A stretch of 64,000 nt of DNA from Icerya purchasi. Taxonomy: Eukaryota; Arthropoda; Insecta; Hemiptera; Monophlebidae. The stretch covers positions 3,038,001-3,102,000 of the forward strand of contig CM077116.1 of NCBI GenBank assembly GCA_039619475.1, read 5' to 3'. The notes under the pieces were generated by a model that did no database searches, was not told the origin of the DNA, and saw only the letters and a program-made list of their open reading frames with translations. The stretch's first letter is position 1; each line of letters begins with the position of its first letter. This document shows, piece after piece, positions 12,061 to 23,877 of this stretch. Position numbers and translations under genes: made by a program.

Positions 12061-12895
12061 AAAGTTCACTCTCTTTCATAATTGTCGAACGAACGTCGCG
12101 CTCTTCCGATTATGTTTAGCGCAGCTCTCGCTGATTGCTACATTTCAAACGTAGGTCCCTCTGCCCTCGTTTACCGGTTCAGATACTTCCTTCTGATTGA
12201 CAATTAAATCCTATAGCGAAGAATAAAAATTCTAATGTTTACACGTGCAAAATTGTAATTGCATATTTTCAGAAGGCAACACGACGACAAATACCGAGAG
12301 GGCTAATAATATTCTCTTTCTTCTGCTAAATATTAGCGCGAATGAGTTTGCGATGAAAAGAAAATTACGCAACTGATGAAAGCCTGAAAATGTTCGATTG
12401 TGCCACTAAAAAGAAAGGAAATTTACTAAGCGCTCCTATTGTTAGACATGTTTAATGTTTTATTGTTCTTCCGCGTTAAACGGCTCGCATTGATTTCAGA
12501 GTCTTATCAGTTTATTCGGCGAGATTACGTTTTATCATCTCAACGTGATATTTCGATTTCTATTAATCGCATATTTTCCCGTTGTCCAGTTTAATTTAAT
12601 ACTTATTTTAGCCGTTTTCACCGAACCTGTTACTCGCTGTATTCTAATTTATTACTTTTTAGGCCTTCTAATCCTTATTGCGCTTCCTACATCTTATCCG
12701 TTCGCTACTTTATACATTATCCCAGGTTCCAAAAACACTTCAAGCTCAAATTAGGTGAAGGCTGTATTCGGACTAAGAAAACAGCCTTGAATGATGTACT
12801 AGATATACGTAGTATTGGTATAGGCTTTTCGCTATGAAGTATGGCTTCCGAAATCGTTTTCTTTTATAATTAGCGGCTACCGCATAATTAAATAA
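12061..12895. other. No gene recognised
   Basis: AT-rich sequence with pyrimidine-rich runs. The 69-codon frame at 12545-12754 is hydrophobic only because of T-rich composition. Confidence 0.45.
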
Positions 12896-13015
12896 AACCG
12901 CAACTATTACTGCGGTGGTTCTGCTAATCCCGCGAGGTTCGGCGTTCTATTCTGAAAACCACAACTATGACTGCGGCGGTTCTGCTAATCCCGCGAGGTT
13001 CGCTGTTCTATTCTC
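12896..13015 (+). repeat. Two-unit tandem duplication, ~61-bp period
   Basis: The unit, about 59 bp starting AACCGCAACTATTACTGCGG, is repeated from 12957 with a few changes. Both copies contain TTCTGCTAATCCCGCGAGGT. The unit also carries a small palindrome (CCGCAACTATTACTGCGG) in the first copy. Confidence 0.8.
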
Positions 13016-14712
13016 TTCTCGTAACATTGATATCTTTGGTATTTATAATTCTATCTCTTCTCCCAGTTCCGTTCATGTTTCTATAATTCTAATTTCTCAA
13101 CCTTCCTATTCCCTTAACCTTTGTATCTGTGGACGTTAGAGATTTCAGTGCTGATCGAAGATTTTCGTTTAGTTAAGTTAAGAATGAAACATCGGTTTTG
13201 CTCTAAGACAGGAGTATCCGAAAGGATGGAATTATTGAGGACGCAGAGGAGTGAAAGAGATCAAAATCGAACTGATATTAAAATTATCGGCTAAAATTAA
13301 ATCTATCATTTATCTCCTTATAGGCAATATTTTCTTTTCCGTACTATTCTTAATTTTTCTTTTTCTGTCTTTTCTTCTAATTCACTCTTTCCTGTTAGAT
13401 TCTACCCCTTTTCCCTTTCCAATCTTGGTTATATATTTTTTTAAGTTTTTCAGAAGATTTACCCCCTCAAGATAGAATAAAAGTGAAAAGAAAAATTTTA
13501 AAAATGGGTCATATAATTGTAAAGTCTATATGTCGACATTTTTTTGTTCATTTCCAACACTAAAAATTAAACAACGTGTGTACACAGTGTATGTCGTATA
13601 CGCTAACATCACATTTTGACTTTGAAAACGAAATACCGATAAGTTGCAAGAATTCGAAATGTTGCTTTGGAGGAAAATCGGGAGGTAGATTGGACCCTGA
13701 AAAAGTTATAAACGGAGAAGCGCTAGATGAAATAATCGACGAAAGAAGGTCATCGACCGACGGGATACGGAAAACGCGTTTAACCGGAATTGATCATGTC
13801 CCGAGACATGGCAAATTATTTAGAGACGATCTTTGAAGTCAAAAAGACGGAAGACGAAGAAATACGTTGTTAGTAGCTGAATTGCTAAAAGGAACATTGC
13901 TCGTAGTGAGGGACTGAGTCTTAGGACCACTATTGTTACCAACTATCGGTTCTTCTTTTTTTTTTCGTATGTGTCAGTGCTCAAGTTATTCCGTGTTTTA
14001 CCTTTCTTCTATTCTTTTTCGTTATTTGTTTTGTTTTTCCGTTTAACTTTACTTTATTCATTTAAAATAACAAAGTTTTTTTTTTATTTTTAATTATCGC
14101 GTCTACTGCTTTTTTTTTTTTTTTTTTTTTTTTTTTTGTAAGCCGTTATACATTATAATATTATTTGGCGTCCTTCATAGCTTCTATTTCCAGTAATATT
14201 CAATTTTAATTTGTTTCTTCCTCTCTCTCATTAACACAACCTAATGCTGAATAATGCCCTCGACTGGCGATCTCAAAAAAAAAAAAAAAATAGATAAAAT
14301 TTACGTAATGGTTAAAGTATTGAATGACGCTCTAAATGTAAAAAACGTTGATGCACACCTTTTATTCTCATTGTAAATATTGAACGAGATAAAAATATCT
14401 CTTTGATTTATTTCCATCTTTTTGGCGAGCATGTCAACAAGCGACTACCACCCAGAAGCAATATGGAAAGGAAAGAGTCGATTAGGGATCCCGGTCAGAG
14501 ATTGACTGAATAAATACGCTCAGATTTAAAGTGATATATGGAGCAGGTAAAAATAAGATGTACGAAGCGCAGTAAGGAGTACAAAGCCAGGCTGATAGCA
14601 AGTAGAAATACAGCATGGAATGTTTGCTATATAAGGAGGATGGGCAAGATAAAATTAGCAACTGTTACAATGTTAGAAAATCTTCGAAACATTACTATTG
14701 CGGCTCGGCCTT
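13016..14712. other. No clear gene; possible LINE remnant near 13.65-13.87 kb
   Basis: The plus frame at 13576-13836 contains IIDERRSSTDGIRKTRL followed by xGIDHVPRHGK. This resembles the RxxIxDxIxxxRLxWxGHVxR motif found near the end of some LINE polyproteins. The match is short and could be chance. The rest is AT-rich with poly(T)/poly(A) tracts (T27 at about 14111-14137, A17 near 14275). Confidence 0.22.
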
Positions 14713-15240
14713 CTAATACAGTATCGTGCATTTTGAAGAAATGAAAGGACATTCAAGTAAAATGTGATTCGTATCACAAATGAAGTTTGCTTCTGACGGA
14801 TGATCAAACGGGCAAAGAGCAGACACTGGGTAATGGAGACACGGAAGAGCGAAGCAGGAAGCAGGCTGTGATTTAGCCGAAGTGTCTAACTTTTTAGAGG
14901 AGATAGTTGACCGCCTCATGTTGCGGAAATTCTGGAGCCAAGGGGGAAGAGGCGGAATGGGCTGTATGGCTAAATAAAAGGAAGCGTGATTAGAAAATGA
15001 AGAAGGATAGAGATCAGAGCAACCGTCGCGGTAGGAACGAAAGGAAAGAGGAAAAAAACTTTGGATCGGAAAATGACTAATAAACCGACTGTCTGAAGCA
15101 GCCGAACGTGCTAACGAATCAATTAACTCATAGCCCGAAATTCTACAATGGCTAGGAATAGAGCGGGTATGAAATAGATGCGAAATTAAGGAGCGTATGT
15201 GAAGCATGATAGGATCAGCGGATGGTTTGGGAAAGTGAGT
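14713..15240 (-). pseudogene. LINE C-terminal fragment (end of RNase H plus zinc-knuckle region)
   Basis: A 164-codon minus frame starts inside a RNase H end motif: IPSHCRISGYELIDSLARSA matches the usual SHxGIxGNExADxLA block (GNE reads GYE, AD reads ID). Near its end CDTNHILLECPFIS corresponds to the HxxxxC half of the C-terminal CCHC knuckle. The same C-terminal blocks occur at 19344-19915 and 8870-9420, so these are three copies of one family, all on the minus strand. The copy is truncated on both sides and lacks RT. Confidence 0.6.
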
Positions 15241-17554
15241 ATGGCTTGTAAAAGACCTTTTGAGTCAGTTTCTCATCTACGCTCTTTCTTTTCGCCGTTA
15301 TGGTCGTCTAGATTAGCTAATAGTTCCCAGTCGTGTACGGATATTAAAGGCGTTTGCGAAACTAACTGATTTTTCGGCTTAGCTTGTAACTTCTTTCTTC
15401 GCTTTTGTTTCCAAAATAGTTGCTAACTCAGAAAGATTTCATCCTAACATTTCGGTCGGATACTCTAACCCTTCTTACCTTCACAATGATCGCTTCTTGT
15501 CTGAACCGATCTTTCCATTCCCTAATTTGCCGATCTGTTAGCATGGTTTCCAATTCAACCATTCATTTTCTGGTTTTGGTTTTTTCTTAGTTTCCTCACT
15601 GTAGTACTCTCGTCATTCAAATAATGAATTTTTATATGACCGTACCTTGTTCGGATAGGTTTTTCCATTTTGTTAAATGATTTATATATTCTCATCTGTT
15701 GAAACATCCACTTCCTACTTTTTTTTTACATTCCTTGTCATTCCGTTTTCGGTTCATCATTTTTACCATCGATTCTTCCATATTCGCACGCATTGACCGA
15801 ATCTTAATTTGACTGTCTCTCTTTTCTTTTTTCCAAGCAAAAATTCTTGTTTGGCGAGCACGCTCTATAAAAAAAAAAAAAAAGAAAAAAGAAAGAAGTA
15901 TTTATGCCGAAAGTGCCTACACGAGTTACACTTCCAATTACATTTCTCTACAATCAAAAGCATCCGTTAAAAGCGAACTATTATAAGTTTAGGTGTACAT
16001 ATGAATTGCAGATATTTCGAAATTATTAAAGGTTTTATCGGTAGGAAAATGACTTTAATTCTGGCGCAGCCATTGATTGCTGTCGGTTGTATTCATTTGA
16101 TAGATCATTGTGAGTAAAACCGAGCTTATAATTTTCGCGGCAAACGGATTTTTTAATTTAATTATTATTATCCGGCGAAACCTTTAAAATAACTCCAACT
16201 TTGTTATTCTATAATTAAAATTCTACGCCATTCGCCATTTTTGCCGGATATTATTTTCGACAATACTTCCCCCTCCCTGCGGTAACTTCCAGCCGCTCCC
16301 TAATTTATTCTTATTGTTTTATTCGCTTCTCTCTTTCTTTATTTACTTTTATTTTTCCTGCCGTAATTCTTCGATTAAATTGAAAATTAGAATTTCAAAT
16401 TAAATCTTCTGTTTAATACGCGTACGCATATATATGTATATATAAAAAAATATATATATATATATATAAATATATAAAAAAGTGCGTGTGTGCGTGTGTA
16501 TGCTTTCATTAGTATTAAAATAATTAAAAAATGTGCTATCATAAAAATGCAGGATTTTTAAATTTTGACGTTTTCTTCTTCGCCGTTCGGAATTCTTGCA
16601 AGAATATTTAAATGGATTTGTCGGTAGCGGCGAGGAGGAGAGGAGAACAAAGAATAAACAAGGGAGCAATATCGATTTTATCTAAATAAATTTAAATGGC
16701 AATTAGCTACTTGGCCGAAATTTACGAACGCCGCTGCAGTCAGTGTTTGCGCGTATTGCTCGGAATGGAATGTTTATCCGGAGTAGTCGTTAAACTGTAA
16801 CGATTTTTACGTATCGGCGCAGGTGCATTGAATTCGATTGATTCGTGACTCGTCCTTTTAGCAGGAAAATCCCGGCTTGCTACCTACACCGTTATTATTA
16901 TTACTACCGAGATAATAACTTTTCCCCTTCTATTATCGTCCTAGCATAATAAACCCTATTCATAATTATAACTGATAATTAATAATTATATACTCGTAGA
17001 AGCACATAAATGCACCGACTAGGTTTTAATTTAAGGCTAGTTGGGCGGTTTATACCTTTCCGGTCTTACTAATTTGCGTTTAATTTATTTCATCAAAATG
17101 TTCCGAACATTGACGAAGTTTGTTCACTTAGTGGACCAAAATCTCGTGCATTACTGTAGGCGCATTTATTAATCTCGATTTGTAATTTTTCCCATTTTGC
17201 AGATAGCGCTTAATATACCGAACCAGATAAGCTGTTGCGCCACAGAAGCGTTAAAAACTTTTGAAGTGAAATTTTTTACGCGACACTACGACGAGTTTTG
17301 AGGTAGAGAGTAAACTCATCGAACTAACAAAATCTGTTAAACTACTTGTTCTTTTTTTTTGATTATGCCCATTCACTAGAACATAGAGCGAAAAAGGCAA
17401 AAAAAAAAACAAGTTCGGTCAAGCATGATATTTCATGCGCTGAGGATTCCGTATGTTAAGTTAAACATAACTATAATTTACATTTATATAATACTAAATT
17501 CAATACAAAGAAATCAGATTTTTTGCGATGCAAAAAGAGAGAGAAATACGTAAT
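15241..17554. other. No gene recognised; microsatellite inside
   Basis: AT-rich sequence with pyrimidine-rich stretches at 15400-15850 and a TA-rich microsatellite at about 16429-16478. Open frames are short and compositional. Confidence 0.45.
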
Positions 17555-18240
17555 TTTTCATGCTTTTTTGAACTTTTTACCAATTTTAAAAGTTTCGTTA
17601 AGGAAATGAAGCACGGTTTTGTTCCCGACAAAAAGCGATCATCTTTCAACCAACATACCACATGCCGGAGAGAAAAAAATAATTTTTTCAAAAAATTCGA
17701 GCTTTTGGCTCCCCGACAGTTCAAATTTAAAGTGGGACACCCGGACGCTACAAACTAGAGAAATTTTTTTTACCTTATATAAAATTTTTAACTACAATAC
17801 TAGCGGCGCCGGGCACATCATTTTTTACGCTTCTTTGAATTTTTCAGCGATTTCAAAAGTTTCGTTAAAGAAATAAAATTCGATTTCGTTCCTGACAAAT
17901 AGTGTTCACCGATATATCATATGCTCAGAAAAAACAAAAAAAATCAAAAACCTCGAGCTTTTAGCGCCCTAGATTTTTAACTTTGTCCAAAATTTTTATC
18001 TATAACACTCAGGCCGCAAGTCGGGGGCTGCACTTTAGTTTACACACTTTCTTGAACTTTTCGCCATTTTCGAAAGTTTCGTTAATGAAATGAAATACGG
18101 TTTCGTTCTCGATAAATAGAGATTTTTCCAACAATATCGTGCCTGGGAAAAAAAAAATATATTTTTATCAAAACTTCCGAGCTTTCGGCGATCCGGGGGC
18201 CTAAATATAAAGTTGTAAGCTCGGCTATAGTTTTCCTATA
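17555..18240 (+). repeat. Three degenerate tandem units of ~220-270 bp
   Basis: The block containing AGTTTCGTTA occurs at 17591, 17858 and 18075. Each copy is preceded by a 'ctttttgaactttt...' stretch and followed by 'gaaat(g/a)aa...cg(g/a)tttcgttc' and 'gac/gataaa', then 'cgagctt' about 110 bases on. Copies differ at many positions, so the array is old. The unit codes for nothing recognisable. Confidence 0.7.
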
Positions 18241-18518
18241 AAGCGATCCTTTGTGCACAAGTATGAGATATCTTTTGGTTTTCTCCACTTTTTTACCCGA
18301 GCTTTCGTTTACGTGAACATAACTTTTTTGCTGTTTTCGGGCTCAAGCAGGGAGTCTATATAATTTCTTGGCCGTAATGTTTTGCGTTTACGAAAGAGCT
18401 TTTACGTTTTGTTTTATACGGGTATTTTGAATTTCGACTATAAAGGTTTATCTGATGATGAGTTACGAATTTTTTAAGGGTGATTTTTGAGGTCCTTTTT
18501 GTACTCCATATTATATAT

Positions 18519-18884
18519 CGAAGTTTTGAACCGGTTACGAGGCCGCGTGTACCGCGCACGACCCGAATTGGCCGAGAAGGGTTGGGTGCTGCATCACGAC
18601 TATGCTCCAGCACACTCGTCCTTCGCAGTACGCTAGTTTTTGATGCTCCACAGCATCCCCACGCCTCCGGACCGCCCTGCAGCCCGGACCTGGCTCCGTG
18701 CGACTTTCATTTGTTCCTTTAAATCGAAAGTTACTTGAAAGGAAACTGATACGATGGGATTACCGAAGTCGAAAGTGTCACGACGAGGGTCCTGATGGAT
18801 CTATCTTCGGGGGGTTTACGGTGTGCTTCCAAAAATAGGTCGAACGTTGGCGGCGGTGCGCTGATCTCGGAGGAGACTACTGTG
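18519..18884 (+). pseudogene. mariner-family transposase C-terminal fragment
   Basis: In broken plus frames the sequence gives GWVLHHDYAPAHSS, the signature WxLHHDNAPAHxS block that carries the second catalytic aspartate of mariner transposases. SPDLAPCDFHLF follows, matching the motif that carries the third aspartate, and then YDGITEVES and VERWRRCADLGGDYCEG, which correspond to the C-terminal WxRCxxxxGxYxEG block. An upstream piece, LNRLRGRVYRARPELAEKG, fits the segment before HHD. At least three stops or shifts interrupt it. The N-terminal DNA-binding domain and both terminal inverted repeats are not seen. Tc1/mariner transposases cut and paste at TA sites. Confidence 0.85.
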
Positions 18885-19343
18885 AAGGTGTTTAGAGTAA
18901 GTTTCCCTGCTCCCCCTTATTTTTAGTCCCTCCAGGGAAAAATTCTACGAATACACAATTGTCACACCTCGTATTTATACATGTAACTATCGAAGCTTAA
19001 ACGAGATCATCATTTAGATTTGAATGATCAAGTCTTACAACCAGTGCCGTCTTTAAGAGTCAGGGGACCCTAAGACTCGCTAGTTGAGGGCCCACTAAAA
19101 GAAAACGATTTTATGAAAAAATAGAAATTTCAGCATGACAACCGATGTGCATTACCACCGAAACAAAAAGGAAGCCACGTGACGTTTCATTGGCCCGAGT
19201 TGCCAATTCGCTAACTTCGCAAAGGGCATATTCTTATTTTCGGGAGTCGAGAGGTATTCTCCCAACGACAAGAGCATACCTTCTGTTTGTCAGCGGAGAC
19301 TAGATTTTATTAAATTTTGAATTTCACTTTTTGGTTCCGCCAT

Positions 19344-19915
19344 TTTTTTTTTTTTTTTTTTTTTTTGGGTTCGTCATAAAGACATTGGCCCAAGAGAAGA
19401 GGGGGAAGAATAAGAAGCGGAATCAGATGTTTACGCGATCAGATATGGAAGATAGGAAAGACCGAGGGTGATGGCAAGGAGAGGACAAAAGATGCACAAT
19501 ACGGAGTTGGAAGACCACTTGACAAAAGAGAAGAGTACAAGGAAGAACGTTCGGAAGCGATATAAGTGCACTCAAACAAAATGTGATTAGCGTCACTTAT
19601 AAAGTTGTGAGAGGAAGGGTGTAATGGACAGTGAGGAGAGGGGACTAGAGAAAAACGAAATAGGGAAGCAGGAAGCAAACTGTGCCCAAAGCGTAGGCGA
19701 CAGATTTGCAGAGAGAGTTGAACGCCGCATGGAGGGAAAATTGAAAAACCATGGATAAGACGGTAGATTAGGCTGGATAAAGAGATAAAAGGAATCCGGA
19801 TTTGAGAATAACCATAGTTTGGAATGAGCTGAAGTGGAGAGGAGATTAATATTATGAGATGAAAAGACGCTGAGGAATTCACCGGTAGAAGAGGATGAAC
19901 GAGCTAGTGTATAAC
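19344..19915 (-). pseudogene. 5'-truncated LINE fragment nested in the hAT element
   Basis: A T-tract at 19344-19366 is the poly(A) of a minus-strand LINE. The following 147-codon minus frame (19439-19882) contains CRLRFGHSLLPASLF and SDANHILFECTYIASERSSL. These are the RLRxGH and HxxxxC-type C-terminal blocks of the same family as the fragment at 14713-15240. Only the extreme C-terminus and 3' end are present. It must have inserted after the hAT element, or else be carried by it, since it lies between the two hAT ends. Confidence 0.62.
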
Positions 19916-20012
19916 ATAGTGGCGGCTTTAGCCAGTTTAGAGAACAAGTGTGAACTTGTTTGATTCTCTAGAAAAATATCTTCATAATTAGAGAAACAAG
20001 TTCGATGATTAT

Positions 20013-20676
20013 ATGAGCGAAACAAAAACATTTATTGAAAAAAATGAAATAAAAATTAGTGAAAAAAACAATAGACTGAAAGCACGAAGTATTAGATTAA
20101 CGAGATTCGAGGGAAAAAGCGATGATACCGTTTTTAATGAAATAGATCAACTTAAAATCGAAATTTTTTATCCCATTGTTGATTCTCTTTGCGTTAATAT
20201 TAAAAAACTAAAGTTACCATATCATTACATGACAATTTTACTTTTTTTTTTTTTTGCATTTACGAGATATGGCAGATGAAACAATAAAAAAAAATTGTAT
20301 GAAACTTTCTAAAAAATATAATATTGATATAGATGCGGAATCTTTAACATCTGCATGTATTCACTTTAAATTTTACTTAGAATCATCAGAAAAGAAAAGC
20401 AATTTATCTATAATGGATTTGTACACCCGAATAAAAAAAGAATTTATAGTTTCTACCTTTCCTAATATAGAAATATGCTTTCGAATATTCCTAAGTATGA
20501 TGGTTATAAATTGCACCGGAGAAAGAAGTTTTTCAGCACTCAAGTTTCTAAAAAATCAGCATAGAAGCACAATGCTTGATAAGAGGCTAAACAGTTTAGC
20601 AATAATGTTTATTGGATCAATTATTTTGGAAAGGATAAATTTTAAACACATTATCCCTGAATTTGCACTAAAATAA
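20013..20676 (+). pseudogene. hAT transposase relic (C-terminal half with dimerisation domain)
   Basis: Two overlapping plus frames, 20013-20279 and 20254-20676, form one broken transposase. The frame changes within the T-run near 20240-20252. The second frame ends in GERSFSALKFLKNQHRSTML followed by RLNSLAIMFI, the hAT C-terminal dimerisation signature (ERSFSxLKxIKxxxRSTM...RLxxLA). It resembles the transposases often annotated in insects as zinc finger MYM-type protein 1-like. The N-terminal BED-type finger and the first catalytic Asp region are missing. The last 140 codons contain no stop, so this part has decayed less than the surrounding LINEs. It lies inside the hAT ends described above, which supports the assignment. 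Confidence 0.78.
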
Positions 20677-21031
20677 TGCAGAAGAAAATTGTAAATTATC
20701 GTATTTTTTAATGTAATAAAAACTCCTTTAATTATGTCTTTATTCATTAAACATTAATATATTGCTCAAAAACACTATGTAAAATATCATGGAATTTTAT
20801 TCATACTGACAATAGTTTCAATTTCACAATTATTGGTTTATTAAAATAAAGTATTTACATTTTATGTTTGAAATTTATTTTTTTTTTTTAAATATTTTGA
20901 ACTGCGCAGCCAGTCTAGCAATCTGGGGCCCGAGTTCGAATCTCGTGTTGGAATGGAAAAAATGCGTTAGTAATTTAGTGGACCGCAAAAGAACAGCAAC
21001 GCGGCCCTTTGCTCCTTGTAGGACCTATGAG

Positions 21032-21070
<39 letters not shown>

Positions 21071-21162
21071 TTTTTTAATCCATCTTAAGGGGCAACCTTG
21101 AGACGGGGGCCGTAAGCCCGGGTTTCGTCGGCTTGTAGGTTAAAGACGCCACTGCTTACAAC

Positions 21163-21890
21163 ATTATTGCTACCTGAAATACGGTTAGAAGATGTAACGA
21201 AAATATTGATATCCAAATTTTAAATGTGTTAATAAATATAAAAGACTCCACAAAGAAGGGCTGAAGGTGGTGCACTTTTCCACAAAATTTCGAATAACGT
21301 CGACACACTGAAATTAATTAAAAATACTAATTCATCGCTGTATGGTTTTGAAAATCATGATTGCATGTTGAAAGTTACCGACTCAGCAACAATATGAGAA
21401 TTAAACGTCAGCGATATATGTGCTGCCGTATGTACGACAACAAAAGGATTGTTTATTATTATTATCCTCAATATATATTTATTAAAAAAAAAATTAATGA
21501 AATTATAGAATGTATCCCTTGATGAATTATTGACATATATACTCACATGCGCATCTATAACGAAATCAGAAAAAGATAAAAGATCGAATGATCTTAACCG
21601 GAGATTTCAATATGAACTTCAGTGACAAAACTTCGGAATCACTTATTTCATTTATACGTAATTAAATACATTTAAAAATGAATAACGATATTCGTATTTT
21701 AACAACGCGATATGAAACTTGCTCGGATGCTGTTTTTTCAGGATACTTAAATTCATTAAGTTTCGAAATATTTGTATCTTATTAGAGTCATCATAAGCCA
21801 ATTATTTTTCTTTTTAAATAAAAGTTACACTGATGATAAAGATGATGAAATTTGTGGTGTTTATTTGTAGTTATTGTCAATGAGGCCGCT
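21163..21890. other. No gene recognised
   Basis: AT-rich sequence outside the right hAT end. Frames are at most 63 codons and look like nothing known. Confidence 0.45.
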
Positions 21891-22281
21891 GAAAACTGTA
21901 TATTAGTCGAAAACTAACAGCTTAGAAGTGAAACTTTTTATGGAATGCAATAAATTTTAAACGAGGAAACAAAAAAAAAGTACATTGAAGTAAAGAAAAA
22001 TTTACTTATAATAGAAATTAAATGAATAACAATGTGCAGATAATCAAACACTACAGAAGTTTCACCGGTATGTGTACATATTTATTCTAACATATATTGT
22101 TTGAAACTTCCGTAACGTTTAATTCGAGATTATCTGCGCTTATATTACAAATCATTTTTGTTATAACGAAATTTTTCTTTACTTCAATGTATTTTATTTG
22201 CTTCCTCGTTTAAAATTTATTGCATTCCATAAAAAGTTTCGTTTTTAACGCCGTTAGTTTTCGACTGACGAACAGTTTTTT
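21891..22281. repeat. Foldback element with ~175-bp arms
   Basis: The left arm at 21891-22063 is the imperfect reverse complement of 22101-22281. Shared blocks include GAAAACT at the outer ends, 'tttttatggaatgcaataaa' against its complement, and the AGATAATC block. The spacer is about 37 bp. It has no coding capacity and looks like a foldback or long-TIR MITE. Confidence 0.8.
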
Positions 22282-23752
22282 CTGTATATTTGCCGGAGCT
22301 GCAAAAGTTCTTTAGATATTCAATAGCATGCCTTCCGTCCACCCTTCGAGTCTTTCCTAAACGAATTATTATATAAGAGCGGTCATAAAAAGTGTGTTTT
22401 ATTCTGTTTTTGTTTATTTTTTGTCTAACGTTAAACCAATTTTGGAAATTTTTGGTGTCCGGGATCGGATGTTTCGTAATTTTTTTTTCCGTGTCGATAA
22501 CATCGAACGTAGAAGAAATCTTCCGAAAAATATAAAAAAAACTGAAAATGGAAAGGGCGAAAGAGTAGAATCGACAAGAAAAGGCGGAAGAAACAAAATG
22601 AGAGTAGCATGAAAAGAAAATACCGCTTATAAGGTGGATGGGATGAATGAAACTATAAATGAAAGGGAAGGTACTAGTAAAAGAGAGGTCGAAGTTTCAT
22701 ACAATTAAATAGCTTAAGAAAAGGATCGATCAATATAGTCCGATATTTTTCATAATTGCGATAATATATCTGTAAAGTGAACAAATAATGCTTAATGGAA
22801 AAAAGAACAGAATATCGCTTTCAACACTATGGCCACAACTGCGAAGGCGAAGAATGCCGATGAAAGGATGAAAGCGCATTTGAACTTACGGCTACCACTG
22901 CACAAAAACCGGGTCTACCACAATGTGTTCCTTCGACTAGAAGAAAAAGGAATTCTCCATCACCTAAATTAGGAAATGTGGATGGGGAAAAGCGAATTCG
23001 CCGTTTAACATCACAGCTATAACTGCACTTACACGGAGACAGCAAGATTTGTAAGTCGGTACGTAGAAAAAAAGAAAGGCCATGATATTTTTTTTTATTT
23101 TGGGGGGGGAGGGGGTCATTTCTTTAGTACGAGTAATTAAAATTTCTTTAAAGATTGACGTGTCAGTTAAAACTGAAACAAAGAGATTTGTATTAAATTG
23201 TCGGTATATTTTTGCAATGGAAAATTATAATTTTCTGCCTCTAACTTTTAAGCGTTAAATCAATTGTTCTACGCCGATGATAATAAATCATGTAACGTTT
23301 TTGTATCGATTATGTATGCATTTAAAAATGACGTGGTTAATTGAAACCGACTCTTGTATAATAATTAAGATCAGCATCGGGCGCTCCGGGGTGTGTCGCT
23401 TTAGAGAAAGTTAAACGATGTTTTTACTTTGTTTTTTCTTCTACTCTTTTAAAAATGAAAATAAACTTTAAGAATGAAATGCAAACGGAACCTTATAAAT
23501 GCGACGTTCATTAGTACGTGGCGTAAAAGTGATTGCGCAAAATATGCCGAGGAAAAGGCCTACCTGTAGCAATTCAGGTCCGGTCCTGTTGAAAAGAAAA
23601 ATTACTAGAATGTGATAATCGTTACGACGTAAATTGGTGGTAGTATTTTCATTTTTATTAGCAAGAAATGTTCTGAAATATCCGATATTGGTCACGAGCG
23701 ATTACAGGCGATAACGGTTTTTTAATTATCTAATTGTTTCTCGCAATTTGTT
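22282..23752. other. No gene recognised
   Basis: AT-rich. It contains a G-rich run at 23102-23116. Frames of 60-75 codons on either strand show no recognisable domain. Confidence 0.45.
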
Positions 23753-23877
23753 AAACATCGAAGTTCAAATGGAAAAACATCGAAGTTCAAATGGAAAAAC
23801 ATCGAAGTTCAAATGGAAAAACATCGAAGTTCAAATGGAAAAACATCGAAGTTCAAATGGAAAAACATCGAAGTTTT
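23753..23877 (+). repeat. 22-bp minisatellite, about 5.6 copies
   Basis: The unit AACATCGAAGTTCAAATGGA (plus two further A residues) recurs every 22 bp, with CATCGAAG at 23757, 23779, 23801, 23823, 23845 and 23867. Units are identical over the full copies, so the array expanded recently or is being homogenised. Confidence 0.95.

Larger units (their letters stand above)
19042..21154 (+). mobile_element. hAT transposon with TIRs and 8-bp target duplication
   Basis: The left end CAGTGCCGTCTTTAA and the reverse complement of the right end (CAGTGGCGTCTTTAA) match at 14 of 15 positions. The element is flanked on both sides by the identical 8-mer CTTACAAC (19034-19041 and 21155-21162), which is exactly the target-site duplication length of hAT transposons. 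CAGTG-type termini are typical of the superfamily. Inside are a minus-strand LINE fragment with its poly(T) (19344-19915), a hAT transposase relic (20013-20676), a TA microsatellite (21029-21066) and a GC-rich subterminal segment. A second TIR-like word, AGTGGCGGCTTTAGCC, lies internally at 19918. Confidence 0.88.

Noticed and set aside
20899..20960. tRNA-like B box (GAGTTCGAATCTC) in the hAT right part
   Set aside because: No A box at proper spacing and no cloverleaf arms; it lies inside the hAT ends, so it is not a tRNA gene.
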